Of a stretch of DNA of 64,000 bases, positions 28,895-38,162 are shown piece after piece. The translations under genes were made by a program, and so were the position numbers. The stretch lies in the NCBI RefSeq assembly GCF_002368415.1, contig NZ_AP018290.1, positions 5,531,614 through 5,595,613 of the forward strand, given 5' to 3'. Origin of the DNA: Calothrix sp. NIES-4105. Lineage in GTDB: Bacteria; Cyanobacteriota; Cyanobacteriia; Cyanobacteriales; Nostocaceae. The notes beneath the pieces were generated by a model. It saw only the letters and a list, made by a program, of their open reading frames with translations, searched no databases and had not been told where the DNA came from. How positions within the stretch are numbered: the stretch's first letter is position 1; every line of letters begins with the position of its first letter.

Positions 28895-31800
28895 ATGAAT
28901 GATGGGCACAAGAAAGACTTTTTCCCAGGACAGGGTGAGATGAGGGGACTTATGCGCGCTTTCGACTGGGATAGTACACCTGTTGGTGCGGTTGAAATGT
29001 GGTCGCAAAGTCTTAAAAGCACTGTTAAAACGCTTTTGGCTTCACGCTACCCAATGGTTTTGATATGGGGACCTCATTTAATTCAGTTTTATAATGATGC
29101 TTATTCAAAGCTTATTGGCGATAAGCACCCTGCCGCTCTTGGTACTGATATAAGAATTACGTTGGCTGAAGCGTGGGATACGCTTGGTCCCATGATTGAT
29201 GAAGTGATGACAACGGGGGTGGCAAACTGGGTTGAGGCACAAATGTTGGTTTTGGAGCGCTCAGGCTACCGTGAAGAATCATATTTTAGCCTTTCTCATG
29301 CTCCAGAGTCGGATGATTCAGAGCAAGTAGTCGGGATGTTCTGTGTTTGTAGTGAGGTAACTCAGCAGGTATTAGGCGCCCGCAGGTTAAGGTTGCTTCG
29401 TGACCTTGCATCTAAAGCTGGTGAGACACAAAGTGTAGAAACAACTTGTCGCTCTGTTGCGGCAGCGATAGCAGAACACCCGCTTGATGTGCCGTTTGCG
29501 CTAATTTATCTTCGCTCTGTTGATGGCAAAACTCTCACGCTCCAAAGTACGGTAAGGGTTGCCAATGCCGAGCATATTATCCCCGTTACTTTTGATATCT
29601 CGGCGCCTAATAAAAATGATATATGGTCGCTCAAGAGAGCCTGTAACGGTGAAACTGTTTTAATTGAGAATGTAGACCAGCATTTATTGTTACCAGGTGG
29701 ACCTTGGAATGAACCAACTGTAAGGGCGCTTGTAATGCCTATCGCTTCTTCAGGTACTGCTTATCCTCTTGGGGTTATGGTTGCTGGAATTAGTCCTAAC
29801 CGCGCGCTTGACGAAGGGTATAGTTCATTTTACGAACTGCTTGCAGGTCAAGTATCGGTTGCTTTGCGAAATGCTCAAGCTTACGAAGAAGAACGCAAAC
29901 GCGCTCGTAAGCTCGCCGAACTTGACCGGGAAAAAACCATTTTCTTCTCGAACGTCAGCCATGAGTTTAGAACACCATTAACTTTAATGTTGGGGCCGCT
30001 GTCGGATGCTCTCCAAGACCCAGAAATTACACCAACTCAAAGAGAGCAAATAAAGATTGCTCATCGAAATAGTTTAAGGTTGCTTAAACTTGTAAACACG
30101 CTTCTCGATTTTTCACGCATCGAAGCTAACCGAATGCAAGCTGTTTATGAGCTTACAGATTTGGCGGCGCTAACCACAGACCTTGCAAGCGTGTTCCGAT
30201 CTGCAATTGAGAAAGCAGGATTACAGCTTATAGTTGATTGTCCACCTTTAAAAGAACATGTGTATGTAGACAGGGATAAATGGGAGAAAATTGTTCTTAA
30301 CTTGCTTTCAAACGCTTTTAAGTTTACTCAAATTGGACACATTGCTGTTAAACAGTACATAGTTGGGGAAAACGTCGAGTTACAGATTCAAGATACAGGT
30401 TGTGGTATTGCTGAGTCTGAAGTTCAAAATGTGTTTAAGCGCTTTTACCGTATCGAAGAAACACAAGGTCGAACACATGAAGGAACTGGAATTGGGCTAG
30501 CGCTTGTACAAGAACTAGTACAACTTCATGGTGGCGCCATACAAGTACAAAGTGTGTATGGTCAAGGAAGTACTTTTACTGTTTCTATTCCATGCGGTAA
30601 GGAACATCTTAAAAATAACGAGCTTGTTCGTGAGAGTGTACTTAACCAAACAAACATTCGGTCAGACGCATTTGTTCAAGAAGCGCTTGGGTGGTTGTCA
30701 GATAATGTAGAGGATATTGAACCACTAGAACTTAATGAAATACAGCAACCACGAGCGAAAGTGCTACTAGCAGACGATAATGCAGATATGCGTGAGTATG
30801 TACGAAAACTTTTATGTACACAATATGAAGTTATTGCTGTGGCAGATGGGGAAGCAGCCTTAGCATATGCTCGTGAACATTTACCGGATATTATATTAAG
30901 TGATGTGATGATGCCGAAACTCGATGGTTTTGGTCTTCTTGCTCAGTTGCGCTCGGATGAACGTACTAGTTGTGTACCAATTGTGCTGCTTTCGGCTCGC
31001 GCGGGTGAAGAATCGCGTGTTGAGGGACTTTTATCGGGAGCAGATGATTATTTAATAAAACCTTTTAGCGCGCGTGAGCTTTTGGCTCGTGTAAAAGCAA
31101 CTTTGGAAACATCACGGTTACGACAAGAAGCTGCTAATTCAAAAATTGAAGTTGAAGCAGTGAAACTTCGGGCAACAATTCTCGAACGAGTAACCGATGC
31201 TTTTTATGCTCTTGATAAAGAGTGGCGTTTTACTTATATAAACAGCCGATGTGAGGAATATTTAGGTAAAAACCGTTCTGAGCTACTTGGGAAAGTTATT
31301 TGGGAAGAGTTCGAGATGGTTAAGGGAACAGCTTTTGACGAGCAGTACCACAAAGCGATGCGTGAGCAAGTAGCTGTGTACTTTGAAGTATTATCTCCTT
31401 TTTCTAATCGATGGGTAGAGGTGTTCGCTTATCCTTCTGTTGATGGACTTTCGGTGAATTTACGTGATATTACTGAGCGTAAAGAACTAGAGGCACGCCG
31501 TGAAGCACTTTTAGAAAGCGAGCAGGTTGCCCGCGCGCAAGCTGAACAAATTGGGCGCCTTAAAGATGAATTTTTAGCAACCGTTTCTCATGAACTAAGG
31601 ACACCGCTTAACTCCATCCTTGGTTGGGCACAAATTCTACGTAAGCAAAAGACAGTTCCTGCGGAATTCAAAAAAGGGCTTGAGGTAATTGAAAGAAATT
31701 CACGAGCGCAAGCGCAGATTATCGAAGACCTGCTTGATATGAGTAGCATAATTTCAGGAAAAGTTCGACTCGACTTTAAGGAAATTAATCTTAACTCAAT

Positions 31801-32302
31801 AATTCAAGCTGCTATCGAATCGTTCGTTCCGACTTTGCAAGCAAAGAATATACAACTTCAAACAGTTTTGGATGCTTTAAGTGGTTCTATTATAGGGGAT
31901 TCAAATCGGTTGCAACAAGTAGTATGGAATCTTATATCAAATGCAATTAAATTTACCCCTGAAGGTGGAAAGATACAAGTGTTGCTATCTTTGATAGACT
32001 CGCGCGTATCCCTTACAGTTAGCGATACAGGAATTGGCATAAAACCTGATTTTCTACCTTACGTTTTCCACCGTTTCCGGCAGGAAGATTCTTCTATTAG
32101 ACGCAATGCAGGCGGTTTAGGATTAGGACTTTCAATTGTCAAACAAATCGTTGAGCTTCATGGAGGAACTGTAGAAGCAACAAGTCCCGGAGTGGGACAA
32201 GGAGCCACTTTTACTATAGTACTTCCACTTGCTCAAATAGAACCTGATAAAAATCCTCTTACTGAAGAGAATCCTGATTTGCAGCGCTTTTGCTCGTTTT
32301 GA
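28895..32302 (+). CDS. hybrid sensor histidine kinase with two kinase modules
   Basis: 1135 residues. Order: N-terminal PAS-like region (about 20-155), GAF (about 165-330), HisKA with phospho-His356 ([11 protein letters not shown]), HATPase with LLSNAFKFT and GTGIGLAL, receiver with acceptor Asp670 ([11 protein letters not shown]), PAS (about 765-870), second HisKA with His899 ([12 protein letters not shown]), and second HATPase ([24 protein letters not shown]). No transmembrane segment is seen, so it is probably cytosolic. Having a complete kinase on each side of the receiver suggests an internal phosphorelay. The input signal and the output regulator are unknown; no response-regulator gene is adjacent. 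The first 480 bases contain no GGCGCC, unlike most of the window. Confidence 0.93.
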   Translation: MNDGHKKDFFPGQGEMRGLMRAFDWDSTPVGAVEMWSQSLKSTVKTLLASRYPMVLIWGPHLIQFYNDAYSKLIGDKHPAALGTDIRITLAEAWDTLGPMIDEVMTTGVANWVEAQMLVLERSGYREESYFSLSHAPESDDSEQVVGMFCVCSEVTQQVLGARRLRLLRDLASKAGETQSVETTCRSVAAAIAEHPLDVPFALIYLRSVDGKTLTLQSTVRVANAEHIIPVTFDISAPNKNDIWSLKRACNGETVLIENVDQHLLLPGGPWNEPTVRALVMPIASSGTAYPLGVMVAGISPNRALDEGYSSFYELLAGQVSVALRNAQAYEEERKRARKLAELDREKTIFFSNVSHEFRTPLTLMLGPLSDALQDPEITPTQREQIKIAHRNSLRLLKLVNTLLDFSRIEANRMQAVYELTDLAALTTDLASVFRSAIEKAGLQLIVDCPPLKEHVYVDRDKWEKIVLNLLSNAFKFTQIGHIAVKQYIVGENVELQIQDTGCGIAESEVQNVFKRFYRIEETQGRTHEGTGIGLALVQELVQLHGGAIQVQSVYGQGSTFTVSIPCGKEHLKNNELVRESVLNQTNIRSDAFVQEALGWLSDNVEDIEPLELNEIQQPRAKVLLADDNADMREYVRKLLCTQYEVIAVADGEAALAYAREHLPDIILSDVMMPKLDGFGLLAQLRSDERTSCVPIVLLSARAGEESRVEGLLSGADDYLIKPFSARELLARVKATLETSRLRQEAANSKIEVEAVKLRATILERVTDAFYALDKEWRFTYINSRCEEYLGKNRSELLGKVIWEEFEMVKGTAFDEQYHKAMREQVAVYFEVLSPFSNRWVEVFAYPSVDGLSVNLRDITERKELEARREALLESEQVARAQAEQIGRLKDEFLATVSHELRTPLNSILGWAQILRKQKTVPAEFKKGLEVIERNSRAQAQIIEDLLDMSSIISGKVRLDFKEINLNSIIQAAIESFVPTLQAKNIQLQTVLDALSGSIIGDSNRLQQVVWNLISNAIKFTPEGGKIQVLLSLIDSRVSLTVSDTGIGIKPDFLPYVFHRFRQEDSSIRRNAGGLGLGLSIVKQIVELHGGTVEATSPGVGQGATFTIVLPLAQIEPDKNPLTEENPDLQRFCSF

Positions 32303-32342
32303 AGAATGCACAAATACGCAACATGTCTCTAACTCCAAATCA

Positions 32343-32825
32343 ATGAAAAAATTGTCTCTTATTTTCCCCTTTGTTATCCTACTTTTTGGTAGCATAGTTG
32401 TTAACAGCCAAGAAAGATCCTCACCGAAAACTTACACTCAATCTGTCACCCGTAAAGTTTTAGCTAATGGTTATCCTACTCAGGATAAAAAGCAAATTCT
32501 TGAACTTGTGCGTTATATAATTGCACCAAGAACGAAACTCCCTATTCATACTCATCCGGGAATGCAAATTGAACGAGTAGAGGCAGGAACTTTAACTTAT
32601 ACTGTTGTGAAAGGAGAAGCTAAAGTAACTCTAGCTAACGGTACAGAATTGATTATTCCAAAAGGGAAAACTATACAGTTGACAGTAGGAGATTCTTTAG
32701 TTGAACCTGGTGGAATGGTTCATTATGGAGAAAACCAAACCAACAGCCCAGTTATTCTATTGTCTGCTTCTCTATTTAATGCTAATCAACCAAAAGCTAT
32801 TTTGATAAATCCTGAAAACAAATAA
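32343..32825 (+). CDS. exported cupin-fold protein
   Basis: 160 residues with a signal peptide (KKLSLIFPFVILLFGSIVV, cleavage near NSQ). The mature part is one cupin: IHTHPGMQIERVEAGTL supplies the His/His/Glu metal ligands and PGGMVHYGEN the second His motif. Cupins bind metals or small ligands; without neighbours the role is open. It starts 40 bases after the kinase. Confidence 0.8.
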   Translation: MKKLSLIFPFVILLFGSIVVNSQERSSPKTYTQSVTRKVLANGYPTQDKKQILELVRYIIAPRTKLPIHTHPGMQIERVEAGTLTYTVVKGEAKVTLANGTELIIPKGKTIQLTVGDSLVEPGGMVHYGENQTNSPVILLSASLFNANQPKAILINPENK

Positions 32826-33025
32826 AAGCAGGCGTTGTTGACGCTTTGATAGCAATCGATATTGGTGAATTGTGAAGTTCGTCAACAGTATCGAGGGAGA
32901 GCCTTTCACCTTATTTTAGAAGCAGAAGAATACCTACAAAACATTGTCCCGCGTTTGGGAGGACAACCAAAATAACTCGGTGCCAACAAAACCCAGTGAG
33001 CGTAAAACTACGGAGCAATTGTACT

Positions 33026-33767
33026 ATGTCAAATCAATCAAGGTGGCTTGTATATCTCTCAGATTTAAAACTGGAAGCTCATGAGCAGTGGGTTAATAAC
33101 GGATGTGTTGATGATGGACGCTTAATAGTTCAGGAGCGTAACTTGTCAGGAGCAAATATACCAGGCGCCAATTTAATCAAAACACAATTTATAAAGTGTA
33201 ATTTGAGTAGTGTAAATGTACGAGGTGGTGATTTAACCAGTATTGAGCTAGTAGAGTGCAATTTAGATTCGGCAATGCTGGAATTATCAACGTTAGATAA
33301 AGCCACTATTAAGGATTGTAAATTTATAGGGGCTTATCTCAATGCTACAAATTTTATAGGTGCCAAAGTCTCCGGCGGAGATTGGAGCAAAACAGATTTA
33401 CATAGGTCAGATTGGAATAGTGCAGTTGTAGAAGGTGTATGCTTGGGTAGAGCTAGGTTGCAAGGAGCTAGAATTCATGGAGCTATTTTTACTGATTGTA
33501 AGAAAGCAAGCTGCCAACTTAATCGCCACAACCGCATACAACACTGTATTTAACCGTTGCGACTTTAGGAATACTGACCTAGAAGAATTTGCTATAAAGA
33601 ATACCACATTTTACAAGTGTGGATTTTATAACTGCACAAGCGCCCCTAAGATAGAAGGAAAGTGTGAGTTTATAGAACCCGACTTATCTGTATATTTTGA
33701 TGGAAGTAAAATAGTTAATGAAGATAAACTTTTAACGCTTTGGAGCAAAGCATCACTCAGTATATAA
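33026..33767 (+). pseudogene. pentapeptide-repeat protein broken by a frameshift
   Basis: The first part, from ATG 33026 (GGAG 10 bases upstream), reads LKLEAHEQW, then pentapeptide-like strands (LSGANIPGANL, DCKFIGAYLNATNF) to a TAA at 33551. The family continues in another frame to 33767: TAYNTVFNRCDFRNTDLEEF, split as YNTVFNRCDF and NTTFYKCGFYNC. The frames join near 33510-33535. Together they would give one protein of about 240 residues. Either a real frameshift mutation, a sequencing error, or programmed slippage; the first seems simplest among so much nearby decay. Confidence 0.75.
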
Positions 33768-33769
33768 AA

Positions 33770-34144
33770 ATGCATACTGTAACTTTAAATGGAACCAGGT
33801 TTCAAGTATCAGAAGACCCTGATAAACTTATTGCCGATTTTTTATCATTAGCATTATCTGATTACTATATAAATCAAGTTGAAGAACTTTTTACCCCTGA
33901 TGGAGAAGGAATAGATGACCTTTATGGAGATGTTAATATTTATGCTTATCGCGCGCGGCACATAGATGATTTACCAGAGTATATATCAAAATCTCCACAA
34001 CTTAATATCCTTGAAAACGAAGTTTGGATAATATCAGCATCTGGTTTTTGTTATGAAGCCCAGCCTATAATTCTTTTTGGTGATGAATTGAGGCAAATAA
34101 TTAAAGAAGCCCAGAAGCTTGTAAAATGTGATAGGTTGAATTAG
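33770..34144 (+). CDS. hypothetical protein (124 aa)
   Basis: The chosen start is ATG 33770 (MHTVTLNGTRFQV), 2 bases after the pentapeptide stop; a TTG at 33740 in frame is less likely. It is acidic, with no motif I recognise (LSDYYINQVEELF, IISASGFCYEAQP). The tight spacing suggests cotranscription with the pentapeptide gene, perhaps as an immunity or partner protein. Function unknown. Confidence 0.55.
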   Translation: MHTVTLNGTRFQVSEDPDKLIADFLSLALSDYYINQVEELFTPDGEGIDDLYGDVNIYAYRARHIDDLPEYISKSPQLNILENEVWIISASGFCYEAQPIILFGDELRQIIKEAQKLVKCDRLN

Positions 34145-34316
34145 ACTGGCGCCGTGATAGCAAAATATCTCGCTCCCGGATTAAAAAATCTCATGCTATC
34201 TGTGTCCTCCGTGTCTCTGTGATAATAAAAATAATTTATCTTTCACCACCATCGATAATTAATATATAACGGCGCCTCATTGTTTCAAAACGTTACTTAG
34301 CTTAACAAACAAGATG

Positions 34317-34903
34317 CTACTCTTCTGAAATTAATCTTTGAAAGCGCGCTTCAGTACGGATATTATCAAAATCCGAGTCAGTTTTAGCCATTTCTTTATA
34401 TTTTTCAGGATTAAGACTAATTGCTTGTTGTAAATTTTTTATCGCTAAATCAATATTATTATGCAAAGCATAAGTACAGGATGTTTCTTAAATGACCACC
34501 ACTCATTAAACATAAGTCATCTAAGTTTTGAGAATTTTGAAATAAACTTACAATAGACATATTCGGGTTAACTATCTTAACCCTTTCTTGTAATAATTTC
34601 TTAAATGTATTTAATCCGCGTTCATACCTTTGATTATCAGGGGTATGTACCATTACCATTTTTATCACTTAAATCTTTTTGTAGCCGCAATAGTTCTGTT
34701 GACTTTCCGGCGCCACGATGACCAGAATAAAGCTGACAAGTTTTCTCTTCAGATAATAAAATATCCTTACCTATGTCTACTAAAATATCCCCCTCACCTC
34801 GTACATCGTTACAATCTACATATGCTGGGTCACCTGCTGGTAAAGGTGAAGATGGGTCGAAGACGTTATAAAGTTTTCTGATTATTCTAGAGTCAAATAC
34901 CAT
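34317..34903 (-). pseudogene. decayed P-loop NTPase joined to a TPR protein tail
   Basis: Three pieces lie in line on the minus strand. At 34903-34640 is an NTPase N-terminus with PSSPLPAGDPAYVDCNDVRG (in parts) and Walker A SGHRGAGKSTELLRL. A sudden frame change near 34660 leads to MVHTPDNQRYERGLN...DDLCLMSGGHLRN, which belongs near the C-terminal part of the same family, so several hundred codons are deleted. From about 34475 a third frame reads NNIDLAIKNLQQAISLNPEKY...EARFQRLISEE and stops at 34317: the C-terminus of a TPR protein. None can be functional as it stands. Intergenic DNA at 34145-34316 holds only a repeat fragment (GTGTCCTCCGTGTCTCTGTG). Confidence 0.75.
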
Positions 34904-35089
34904 ACTGATAAATTTTATGTTTCTTAAGTAATATTAGCGTAGATATTTTACCAACCCGCGCGGCATTAAAAATCCTATGATGGTAGCCATTCGTCTATTA
35001 AATTAGTGCGTTTGAATGCACTTCTGCTATTCTTATTGGGAATTTATTCCTATGCGAGTATGAACGAAGCGAGAAATCATGATATAAGT

Positions 35090-35120
35090 GTTGGGTTACG
35101 CTGCGCTACACCCAACCTAC
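35090..35120. repeat. GTTGGGT...ACCCAAC dispersed hairpin, copy D
   Basis: GTTGGGTTACGC and GCTACACCCAACCTAC form the arms; same family as 7179-7204. The stretch 34904-35089 before it holds no gene I can support. Confidence 0.7.
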
Positions 35121-35157
35121 TTAAAACATAATTACCCCACATCTTTCCATAACTCAT

Positions 35158-35253
35158 CATTTATCTGTACTAATAGTTTCACAGAAACACGGTGGAAGCT
35201 TAGAGTGTATTTCAGAACCTGGGGAAGGCACACAATCAGATTTACATGTGTAG
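35158..35253 (+). pseudogene. relic of a histidine kinase C-terminus
   Basis: A short open stretch reads SVLIVSQKHGGSLECIS then EPGEGTQSDL, which matches the last helix and strands of a HATPase domain (usual form IVKQHGG.I...S.PG.GT). It has no start codon and ends at a TAG inside the adjacent palindrome. Evidently the tail of a lost kinase. Confidence 0.55.
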
Positions 35254-35277
35254 AGACTAAACATGTTTAGTCTCTAC
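35250..35277. repeat. 28-base perfect palindrome, intergenic copy
   Basis: GTAGAGACTAAACA followed by its exact reverse complement, 16 bases after the end of rubrerythrin; sister of 15530-15557 and 55929-55954. It may also serve as a terminator for the minus-strand gene. Confidence 0.85.
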
Positions 35278-35292
35278 CTATCACGTGTATTA

Positions 35293-36003
35293 TTACGCTG
35301 CTGCTGCTTCTTCGTATATTACAAACAGTTTTTTCTGGGCGCCGCAAATTGGACACTTCCAGTCGTCGGGTATTGCTTCAAACGGTGTACCAGCAGCAAT
35401 ACCTGAGTCTGGGTCACCCGTTACAGGGTCGTAAATCATTGAACATTGCCGACAAATCCATTTTTGCGTGGCAGGATTCCCAGTTTTGGTTTTAGCAGCA
35501 GGCGCCACTCCATCTAATGCTTGTAATGCTTCGCTATACTGTTGAGCATGATGATTTTCAACATGTGTTAGCAAGCCAAAGTTATGTGCAGCTTTCCGGA
35601 ACGTTTGAGCATGTTCTACAGATTCTGCTTGCTGCTTTTCAAATTCAATTACTGCACTTCCATCTCGGTCACCGCGCGCTTGCTCCGCAAAACCTGGGTA
35701 CATCACAGTATACTCATACGTCTCACCCTCAATTGCTAACTCTAAACAACGCGCGGCAATTGCTTTTTTCTGTTCGGGTGTTAATGATGCTGCGTCTGTT
35801 AGTACCAACTCTGGATGCATTAATCTAAAATGAGCAAACGCATGTTCTGTCTCTTGCTGTGCTGTCTCACGAAACAACTTTGATAGTTCATGCATACCTA
35901 AATGACGAGTCACTTCCGCGAAGAATAGGTATTTGCGATTAGCCATTGACTCTCCACCAAAAGCTTCAGCCAAATTGTTCGCGGTATTAGATGTCAATTC
36001 CAT
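35293..36003 (-). CDS. rbr: rubrerythrin
   Basis: 236 residues. Residues 1-140 form the four-helix diiron domain (ETAQQETEHAFAHF and ESVEHAQTF supply E..H ligands); residues about 180-230 form a rubredoxin domain with two CxxC pairs, CRQC and CPIC, plus WKCPICGA. Rubrerythrins reduce hydrogen peroxide using electrons from reduced rubredoxin or NAD(P)H systems and protect oxygen-sensitive enzymes; in heterocystous cyanobacteria they guard nitrogen-fixing cells. ATG at 36001-36003. An inverted repeat 53 bases upstream may bind a Fur/PerR-type regulator. Confidence 0.93.
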   Translation of the reverse strand: MELTSNTANNLAEAFGGESMANRKYLFFAEVTRHLGMHELSKLFRETAQQETEHAFAHFRLMHPELVLTDAASLTPEQKKAIAARCLELAIEGETYEYTVMYPGFAEQARGDRDGSAVIEFEKQQAESVEHAQTFRKAAHNFGLLTHVENHHAQQYSEALQALDGVAPAAKTKTGNPATQKWICRQCSMIYDPVTGDPDSGIAAGTPFEAIPDDWKCPICGAQKKLFVIYEEAAAA

Positions 36004-36055
36004 TCTGTTCTCTCTGTTTACAAACGCAAAACTGCCTTCACAACAGTTTTTGGCT

Positions 36056-36082
36056 AAATCATAATCGTAATGACTATGATTT
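36056..36082. promoter_or_regulatory. inverted repeat upstream of rubrerythrin, possible PerR/Fur site
   Basis: AAATCATA and TATGATTT are perfect complements around an 11-base spacer containing ATCGTAATGAC. AT-rich inverted repeats of this kind are recognised by Fur-family regulators; peroxide control of rbr would make sense. Not proven. Confidence 0.4.
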
Positions 36083-36192
36083 AACCATATTATCTTAGTT
36101 ATAACTGAAAAAAAGCGTTTGTTTACAAAAAAAAATAGCCGCTCAAAATAGAACTATTGAGGCGCCTATATTTTAATGAAATCAGTATTCGC

Positions 36193-36375
36193 TTAATCTT
36201 CTGGTTCTATTCCTTCGTCTATCCAAGCATCAATTGCCCTTTTTACTTCTGTTTCTGTAACAGCAGACCATTGTTTTTCGTTGATAGTTGTTTGAAATAC
36301 GGCTCTTTTCCCGTGACCGACTTTTTCTATACTGTGACCGCGATACAAATTGTTTGACTTGTTAGATTTAAGCAT
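36193..36375 (-). CDS. small hypothetical protein (60 aa)
   Basis: Reads MLKSNKSNNLYRGHSIEKVG at the start, then NEKQWSAVTETEVKRAID and an acidic tail. Codon use is normal and it is framed by gene-free DNA, which favours a real gene. The composition (YRG..IEKVGHGKRA.F) suggests a small conserved cyanobacterial protein, with no function I know. Confidence 0.55.
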   Translation of the reverse strand: MLKSNKSNNLYRGHSIEKVGHGKRAVFQTTINEKQWSAVTETEVKRAIDAWIDEGIEPED

Positions 36376-36662
36376 TTTATAGTTCGCTTTTATTATTCAT
36401 TATAGCGAATATGGCGCCATCGGCGTGTGTAGTCATGGATGTTGCTAAAAAAGGCACTAATTAGTGTATCTGTAAAAATAGGTAGGTGTTTAAGTATAAG
36501 AAATAATTCTTCAGTCTTAGGAGTTATTATCAAGTTTACGATAGATATATTTATATATAAAAATACATCAATAAATAATAATTTCACTCACGGCGCAAGT
36601 TAGAGGTAACGTGAATAGTTTATAGATAAATTAGTAATTGTAAATTAATTAATGTAAACAAA

Positions 36663-36818
36663 ATGCAGAATATACAGAAAGCAGAGCAAAAAAGGTATTT
36701 CTCACGCTACATATCGCTGGCGCCAGTTCTAGCTGTTGTATCGATATCACTAGCTTTTACAATATGGGCAATATTTAATAATTTCTTCCCAGATTTATTA
36801 TTTCACCCTCTACCGTAA
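36663..36818 (+). CDS. psaJ: photosystem I reaction centre subunit IX-like peptide (PsaJ-like)
   Basis: 51 residues. The end NNFFPDLLFHPLP matches the conserved PsaJ tail (usual form EFNRFFPDLLFHPL) and the middle has RYISLAPVLAVVSISLAFTI, here given in parts (RYISLAPVLA, VSISLAFTIWA): an N-terminal cytosolic stretch, then one membrane helix. PsaJ sits at the PSI periphery beside PsaF. It lies alone; psaF, its usual upstream partner, is not present, and the N-terminus and helix differ from the standard protein. Inference: a second, divergent psaJ used under special conditions or in a special cell type. Start ATG 36663; no strong ribosome site. Confidence 0.8.
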   Translation: MQNIQKAEQKRYFSRYISLAPVLAVVSISLAFTIWAIFNNFFPDLLFHPLP

Positions 36819-36899
36819 TGTATAAAGTTTACACGCGTGCATGTTTACTCTACGTCATTAAAATGGCGCCGAGTAGAAAGCAGTTAGATAATTGGTAAT

Positions 36900-37196
36900 C
36901 TAAACTTTCTCAGTAGTAGTTTCTTCGACTGTGGATTCTTTAACTCTACGAATAGGTAAGTTAGCAATCAAAGCAGTTGTGCGCTGATTGCTTTCAAGGG
37001 TGAATTCTAAACCTTCCGTTTCTACTTCCACATAGCGGCAAACAATTTCTAGGATTTCTTGCCGCATCTTCTCTATCATCTGAGGACTTAAATCAGCGCG
37101 GTCATGAGCGATTACCAGTTGTAGGCGACGTTTGACTTCACTACGACTGGTATCGTTATTACGAGAAAAAAGACGTTCTATAAATTCGAGAATCAT
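36900..37196 (-). CDS. minE: cell division topological factor MinE
   Basis: 98 residues from ATG 37194-37196. The MinD-binding N-terminus [18 protein letters not shown] and the dimerising C-domain ([18 protein letters not shown], split here) are intact; a cyanobacterial acidic/Thr-rich tail ends it. MinE displaces MinD from the membrane and keeps MinC away from midcell. It follows minD by 29 bases. Confidence 0.95.
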   Translation of the reverse strand: MILEFIERLFSRNNDTSRSEVKRRLQLVIAHDRADLSPQMIEKMRQEILEIVCRYVEVETEGLEFTLESNQRTTALIANLPIRRVKESTVEETTTEKV

Positions 37197-37225
37197 TGCA
37201 GCCAGAAAGTGCAAGGGTGGAAGTA

Positions 37226-38032
37226 TTAAATAATCTTTGTCCACAACAGCTTGCGGAGGCGGGCAAAGATGTTTTCGTTTTGCGAGTCAAGGTCGAGAAA
37301 TTCGACGGTTTCACCTTCTAATCTACGAACGATGTTTTCAAACGCCGTTGCAGCTAAAGAAGGAGTCTCAGATAATACAAGAGGCTCGCCACGATTTGTT
37401 GAGACAATTACGCGCTCATCGTCAGGAATTACACCAATTAAAGGAATTGCTAGTAGTTCCTGAACATCCTGTACTGACATCATATCATTTGCCCGTACCA
37501 TTGCTGGACGAATGCGATTGATAATCAAATGCGCGCGCTTAACACCTTGTGCTTCTAATAACCCAACCACACGGTCAGCATCACGGACGGCAGAAATTTC
37601 TGGAGTTGTGACGATTAAAGCTTCTTTAGCTGGTGCAATCGCATTTTTAAACCCGTTTTCAATACCAGCAGGACTATCAATAATTACGTACTGATACTTC
37701 TGTGCTAGTGCATTCACCAACAACTTCATTTGGTCGGGTGTAACAGCTTCTTTGCTACGGTTTTGTGCAGCAGGTAGAAGTACAAGATTCGGTTGACGTT
37801 TGTCTTTGACTAAAGCTTGTTCTAACCGACACTCGCGTGCCAATACCTCAACCGCAGTATAAACAATGCGGTTTTCCAAGCCAAGGAGTAAATCGAGATT
37901 TCTTAGACCAAAATCGGCATCAACAAGTGCTACTTGGCGCCCCATTTTGGCGATTGCCATCCCTAAATTAGCAGAAACCGTGGTTTTACCCACTCCTCCT
38001 TTGCCGGAGGTAATTACAATAATCCGAGTCAT
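37226..38032 (-). CDS. minD: septum site-determining ATPase MinD
   Basis: 268 residues. Deviant Walker A KGGVGKTT at residues 10-17, switch region [10 protein letters not shown], switch [13 protein letters not shown], and a C-terminal amphipathic helix ([11 protein letters not shown]) that binds the membrane on ATP-dependent dimerisation. It activates MinC and is driven off by MinE. Middle gene of minC-minD-minE; minC lies 130 bases upstream. Confidence 0.97.
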   Translation of the reverse strand: MTRIIVITSGKGGVGKTTVSANLGMAIAKMGRQVALVDADFGLRNLDLLLGLENRIVYTAVEVLARECRLEQALVKDKRQPNLVLLPAAQNRSKEAVTPDQMKLLVNALAQKYQYVIIDSPAGIENGFKNAIAPAKEALIVTTPEISAVRDADRVVGLLEAQGVKRAHLIINRIRPAMVRANDMMSVQDVQELLAIPLIGVIPDDERVIVSTNRGEPLVLSETPSLAATAFENIVRRLEGETVEFLDLDSQNENIFARLRKLLWTKII

Positions 38033-38162
38033 GATGAAAGCGCGCTCGATTTAAGACTCAAAAAATATACAGAAGTCTGAATATAAAAGTATAAGACAAG
38101 AAGTACTCTGGATAAATCGTTAAGTATTAATTTTTTACCTGTTGATGATCCTTCTGTTTCTT

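Noticed and set aside
32826-33025. Short protein-like tail (GRAFHLILEAEEYLQNIV) upstream of the pentapeptide gene
   Set aside because: About 30 codons with no start and no recognised family; possibly another relic, too weak to annotate.
35293-36003. Ferritin or DPS assignment
   Set aside because: The C-terminal rubredoxin domain with two CxxC pairs identifies rubrerythrin.
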